Positions 62,768 to 64,000 of a stretch of 64,000 nt of DNA are shown piece after piece. The position numbers were made by a program, and so were the translations under genes. Numbering within the stretch: the first letter of the stretch is position 1; each line of letters opens with the position of its first letter. This DNA comes from Canna indica (taxonomy: Eukaryota; Streptophyta; Magnoliopsida; Zingiberales; Cannaceae): NCBI GenBank assembly GCA_034359265.1, contig CP136898.1, positions 53,681,501 through 53,745,500 on the forward strand, written 5' to 3'. The notes under the pieces were generated by a model. It worked only from the letters and a program-made list of their open reading frames with translations. It made no database searches and was not told the DNA's origin.

Positions 62768-62930
62768 AGTGAACGTTCTGGAGTCGGTCGGGACTCAGAT
62801 TGCTGGGCGTTTCGAGCCGATACCCCAAAGTTCAATTAGTCGGCTTCGTTCAAGATTCTATTCGAAAAAATCTTGCAATTCATTGCATTAGTCTATCAAA
62901 AATAACTCGATTAACAAATTCTCCCATCAC
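62768..62930 (+). repeat. Reference monomer class e (163 bp, R-type, unit start)
   Basis: Starts agtgaacg instead of agtgaatg. Class marks are gtcggtcggg, gattgctgggcg, aattagtcgg, six A after ttcg (the extra base that makes 163 bp), gcaattcattgc, tctatc and an acaaattctccc end. It opens almost every higher-order unit. The extra A shifts any monomer-phased reading frame by one base per unit. It carries the 7 bp dyad caagatt/aatcttg with an 11 nt loop and the strongest second dyad, tgcaat-tc-attgca. Confidence 0.93.
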
Positions 62931-63092
62931 AGTGAATGTTCAGGAGTCGGTCGGGACTCAGATTTCTGGTCGTTTCGAGTCGATACCCCGAAGTTCAATC
63001 AGTCGACTTCGTTCAAGATTCTATTCGAAAATTCTTGCAATTCTTTGCATCAGTCAGTCAAAAATAACTCGATTAACAACTTATCCCATCAC
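62931..63092 (+). repeat. Reference monomer class f (E-like head, R tail)
   Basis: The head reads gtcggtcgggactcag then atttctggtcgtttcgag, like E-type monomers. The tail (ccccgaag, caagattctattc) is R-type. Private marks are cagtcgacttcg, which contains GTCGAC, and gcatcagtcagtc. The gaaaattcttgc tail cuts the first dyad to about 5 bp. This copy has caggag where most have ctggag (62941). The chimeric layout suggests an old recombination between the two monomer groups. Confidence 0.9.
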
Positions 63093-63254
63093 AGTGAATG
63101 TTCTAGAGTCGGTCGGGACTCAGATTGCTGGGCATTTCCAGCCAATACCCCGAAGTTCAATCAGTCGGCTTCGTTCAAGATTCTATTCAAAAAATCTTGC
63201 AATTCTTTGCATTAGTCTGTCAAAAATAACTCGATTAACAACTTCTCCCATCAC
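63093..63254 (+). repeat. Reference monomer class g (R-type)
   Basis: Marks are gggcatttccagccaatacc and attcaaaaaatcttgc (G to A in the usual ttcgaa), with a cttctccc end. This copy has ttctagagtcgg, a variant shared with the g monomers at about 53212, 54023, 55158, 56293 and 58563. It keeps the 7 bp dyad caagatt/aatcttg. Confidence 0.9.
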
Positions 63255-63416
63255 AGTGAATGTTCTGGAATCGCCCGGGACTCAGATTTCTGGTCGTTTC
63301 GAGTCGATACCTGAAAGTTCAATCAGTAGGCTTCGTTCAGCAATCTGTTCGAAAAACCGTGTAATTCTTTGCATTAGTCTGTCAAAAATAACTCGATTAA
63401 CAACTTATCCCATCAC
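63255..63416 (+). repeat. Reference monomer class c (E-type)
   Basis: Marks are aatcgcccgggactcag, acctgaaag, cagtaggcttcg, cagcaatctgttcg and accgtgtaattc, with a cttatccc end. The E-type tail lacks the caagatt/aatcttg dyad found in R-type monomers. It contains CCCGGG. Confidence 0.9.
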
Positions 63417-63578
63417 AGTGAATGTTCTGGAGTTGCTCGGGACTCAGATTGCTGGGCGTTTCGAGCCAATACCCCGAAGTTCAATCAGTCGGCTTCGTTC
63501 AAGATTCTATTCGAAAAATCTTGCAATTCTTTGCATTAGTTTGTCAAAAATAACTCGATTAACAACTTCTCCCATCAC
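63417..63578 (+). repeat. Reference monomer class a (R-type)
   Basis: Marks are gttgctcgggactcag, gggcgtttcgagccaatacc, ttcgaaaaatcttgc and attagtttgtc, with a cttctccc end. It carries a perfect 7 bp dyad (63500-63506 with 63517-63523). Confidence 0.9.
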
Positions 63579-63740
63579 AGTGAATGTTCTGGAAGCGCCC
63601 GGGACTCAGATTTCTGGTCGTTTCGAGTCGATACCTGAAAGTTCAATCAGTAGGCTTCGTTCAGCATTCTGTTAGAAAAACTATGTAATTCTTTGCATTA
63701 GTTTGTCAAAAATAACTCGATTAACAACTTATCCCATCAC
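63579..63740 (+). repeat. Reference monomer class b (E-type)
   Basis: Marks are gaagcgcccgggactcag, acctgaaag, cagtaggc, cagcattctgtt and actatgtaattc. This copy has gttagaaaaac, a TAG in the monomer-phased frame. That stop is shared by nearly all b monomers right of about 17900 and also occurs at 325-486. Class b fills position 6 of the 7-mer. Confidence 0.9.
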
Positions 63741-63902
63741 AGTGAATGTTCTGGAGTTGCTCGGGACTCAGATTGCTGGGCATTTCGATCCGATACCCCG
63801 AAGTTCAATCAGTCGGCTTCGTTCAAGATTCTATTCGAAATATCTTGCAATTCTTTGCATTAGTCTGTCAACAATAACTCGATTAACAACTTATCCCATC
63901 AC
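63741..63902 (+). repeat. Reference monomer class d (R-type)
   Basis: Marks are gttgctcgggactcag, ccgataccccgaag, gaaatatcttgc and ctgtcaacaataac, with a cttatccc end. This copy has gggcatttcgatccg, shared with the d monomer at about 60336-60497. The gaaatatc change shortens the dyad to 6 bp. Class d always precedes e in full-length units. Confidence 0.9.
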
Positions 63903-64000
63903 AGTGAACGTTCTGGAGTCGGTCGGGACTCAGATTGCTGGGCGTTTCGAGCCGATACCCCGAAGTTCAATTAGTTGGCTTCGTTCAAGATTCTATTCGA
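63903..64000 (+). repeat. Partial e monomer at the right edge
   Basis: agtgaacg start, gtcggtcggg, and aattagttggc as in the e monomers at 57093, 59363 and 60498. The array continues past the window. Confidence 0.93.

Larger units (their letters stand above)
53688..63902 (+). repeat. Regular 1135-bp 7-mer domain, nine consecutive units
   Basis: Unit starts 53688, 54823, 55958, 57093, 58228, 59363, 60498, 61633, 62768 and 63903 are all 1135 bp apart with order e-f-g-c-a-b-d. No k or h monomer and no monomer gain or loss occurs. The longest regular run in the window. Confidence 0.95.
62768..63902 (+). repeat. 7-mer unit, 1135 bp: e-f-g-c-a-b-d (reference unit)
   Basis: Last complete unit: e 62768-62930, f 62931-63092, g 63093-63254, c 63255-63416, a 63417-63578, b 63579-63740, d 63741-63902. 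163 + 6 x 162 = 1135 bp. Confidence 0.95.
1..64000 (+). repeat. Continuous 162-bp satellite array with higher-order repeat structure; no genes
   Basis: Conserved strings such as agtgaatgttctgg and aataactcgattaacaa recur every 162 bp from the first base to the last, always on the same strand. Phasing gives 394 complete monomers to 63902 (338 of 162 bp, 56 of 163 bp, plus one 18 bp duplication), then a partial one. Nine main monomer classes (e, f, g, h, c, a, b, k, d; key in summary) are ordered into higher-order units that begin at the 163 bp class e. No stretch of unique sequence, no mobile element, no inverted segment, no tRNA or rRNA and no supportable gene is seen on either strand. Open frames exist only because 162 is a multiple of three. 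They start at TTG or GTG, break at class e and at scattered TAG codons, and differ between copies by many amino-acid changes. Known biology of such arrays (alpha satellite and insect or plant centromeric repeats) suggests centromeric or pericentromeric heterochromatin; the location is inferred. Confidence 0.97.

Noticed and set aside
1..64000. CRISPR array, because of regular direct repeats
   Set aside because: The repeat is continuous with no unique spacers, the period is 162 bp, and similarity covers the entire monomer.
1..64000. Bacterial tandem-repeat surface protein gene
   Set aside because: No continuous frame survives the 163 bp monomers, no ATG start with a ribosome binding site is seen, and the HOR hierarchy matches satellite evolution by unequal exchange.

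Overview
The whole 64 kb window is one uninterrupted satellite DNA array. It has no gene, RNA gene, transposon, CRISPR array or unique sequence. Every base belongs to a head-to-tail, single-orientation tandem repeat with a basic period of 162 bp. Phasing the array on the string agtgaatg/agtgaacg gives 394 complete monomers up to position 63902, then 98 bp of a 395th. The lengths close exactly: 338 monomers of 162 bp, 56 of 163 bp and one 18 bp internal duplication sum to 63902 bp. No other net insertion or deletion exists in 64 kb.

The organism cannot be named. A multi-monomer higher-order repeat (HOR) satellite with a near-nucleosomal period points to a eukaryotic centromeric or pericentromeric (or similar heterochromatic) array, not a bacterium. 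The one monomer I counted (31635-31796) is about 43% GC and has 9 CpG sites, with no CpG depletion. That mildly favours a lineage with little germline cytosine methylation, such as many insects. I do not recognise the sequence as a named satellite family.

Monomer key, used throughout. Two groups exist. R-type monomers carry ccccgaag and aagattctattc; E-type monomers carry acctgaaag, cagtaggc and ttcagca. e (R, 163 bp): agtgaacg start, gtcggtcggg, aattagtcgg, six A after ttcg, aattcattgc, acaaattctccc end. f (R tail with E-like head): gatttctgg, cagtcgacttcg, gaaaattcttgc, gcatcagtcagtc. g (R): gggcatttccagcc, attcaaaaaatc. h (E-like head, R tail): aatcgcccggg, catatttctgg. c (E): aatcgcccggg, cagcaatctgtt, accgtgtaat. 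a (R): gttgctcggg, gagccaatacc, gaaaaatc, cttctccc end. b (E): gaagcgcccggg, cagcattctgtt. k (E): gaagcgcccggg, gactaagattt, tttcaagtcg, aactgtg. d (R): gttgctcggg, gagccgatacc, gaaatatc, cttatccc end. X/Y means a hybrid with the 5' part of X and the 3' part of Y.

Layout. The dominant HOR is a 7-mer of 1135 bp, e-f-g-c-a-b-d or e-f-g-c-a-k-d. Region 1-4377 is mostly 8-mers (e-f-g-h-b-a-k-d). 4378-12826 is a related family marked by aattatttgcatc in f, alternating 8-mers and 7-mers. 12827-15419 returns to e-f-g-h-b-a-k-d. 15420-30336 mixes 5-mers and 7-mers, including a 1946 bp super-repeat. 30337-39093 is built on a 1460 bp super-repeat (a 2-mer plus a 7-mer). 39094-44931 is two near-identical 2919 bp 18-mers. 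44932-53687 is mixed, with a duplicated 1459 bp 9-mer. 53688-63902 is nine consecutive 1135 bp 7-mers, the most regular part.

Open reading frames here are a by-product of a period divisible by three (162 = 54 codons). I interpret none of them as a gene. The most informative signals are the HOR and super-HOR architecture, the recurrent hybrid monomers that record recombination and conversion, the once-per-unit 163 bp monomer, and paired dyad symmetries confined to R-type monomers.
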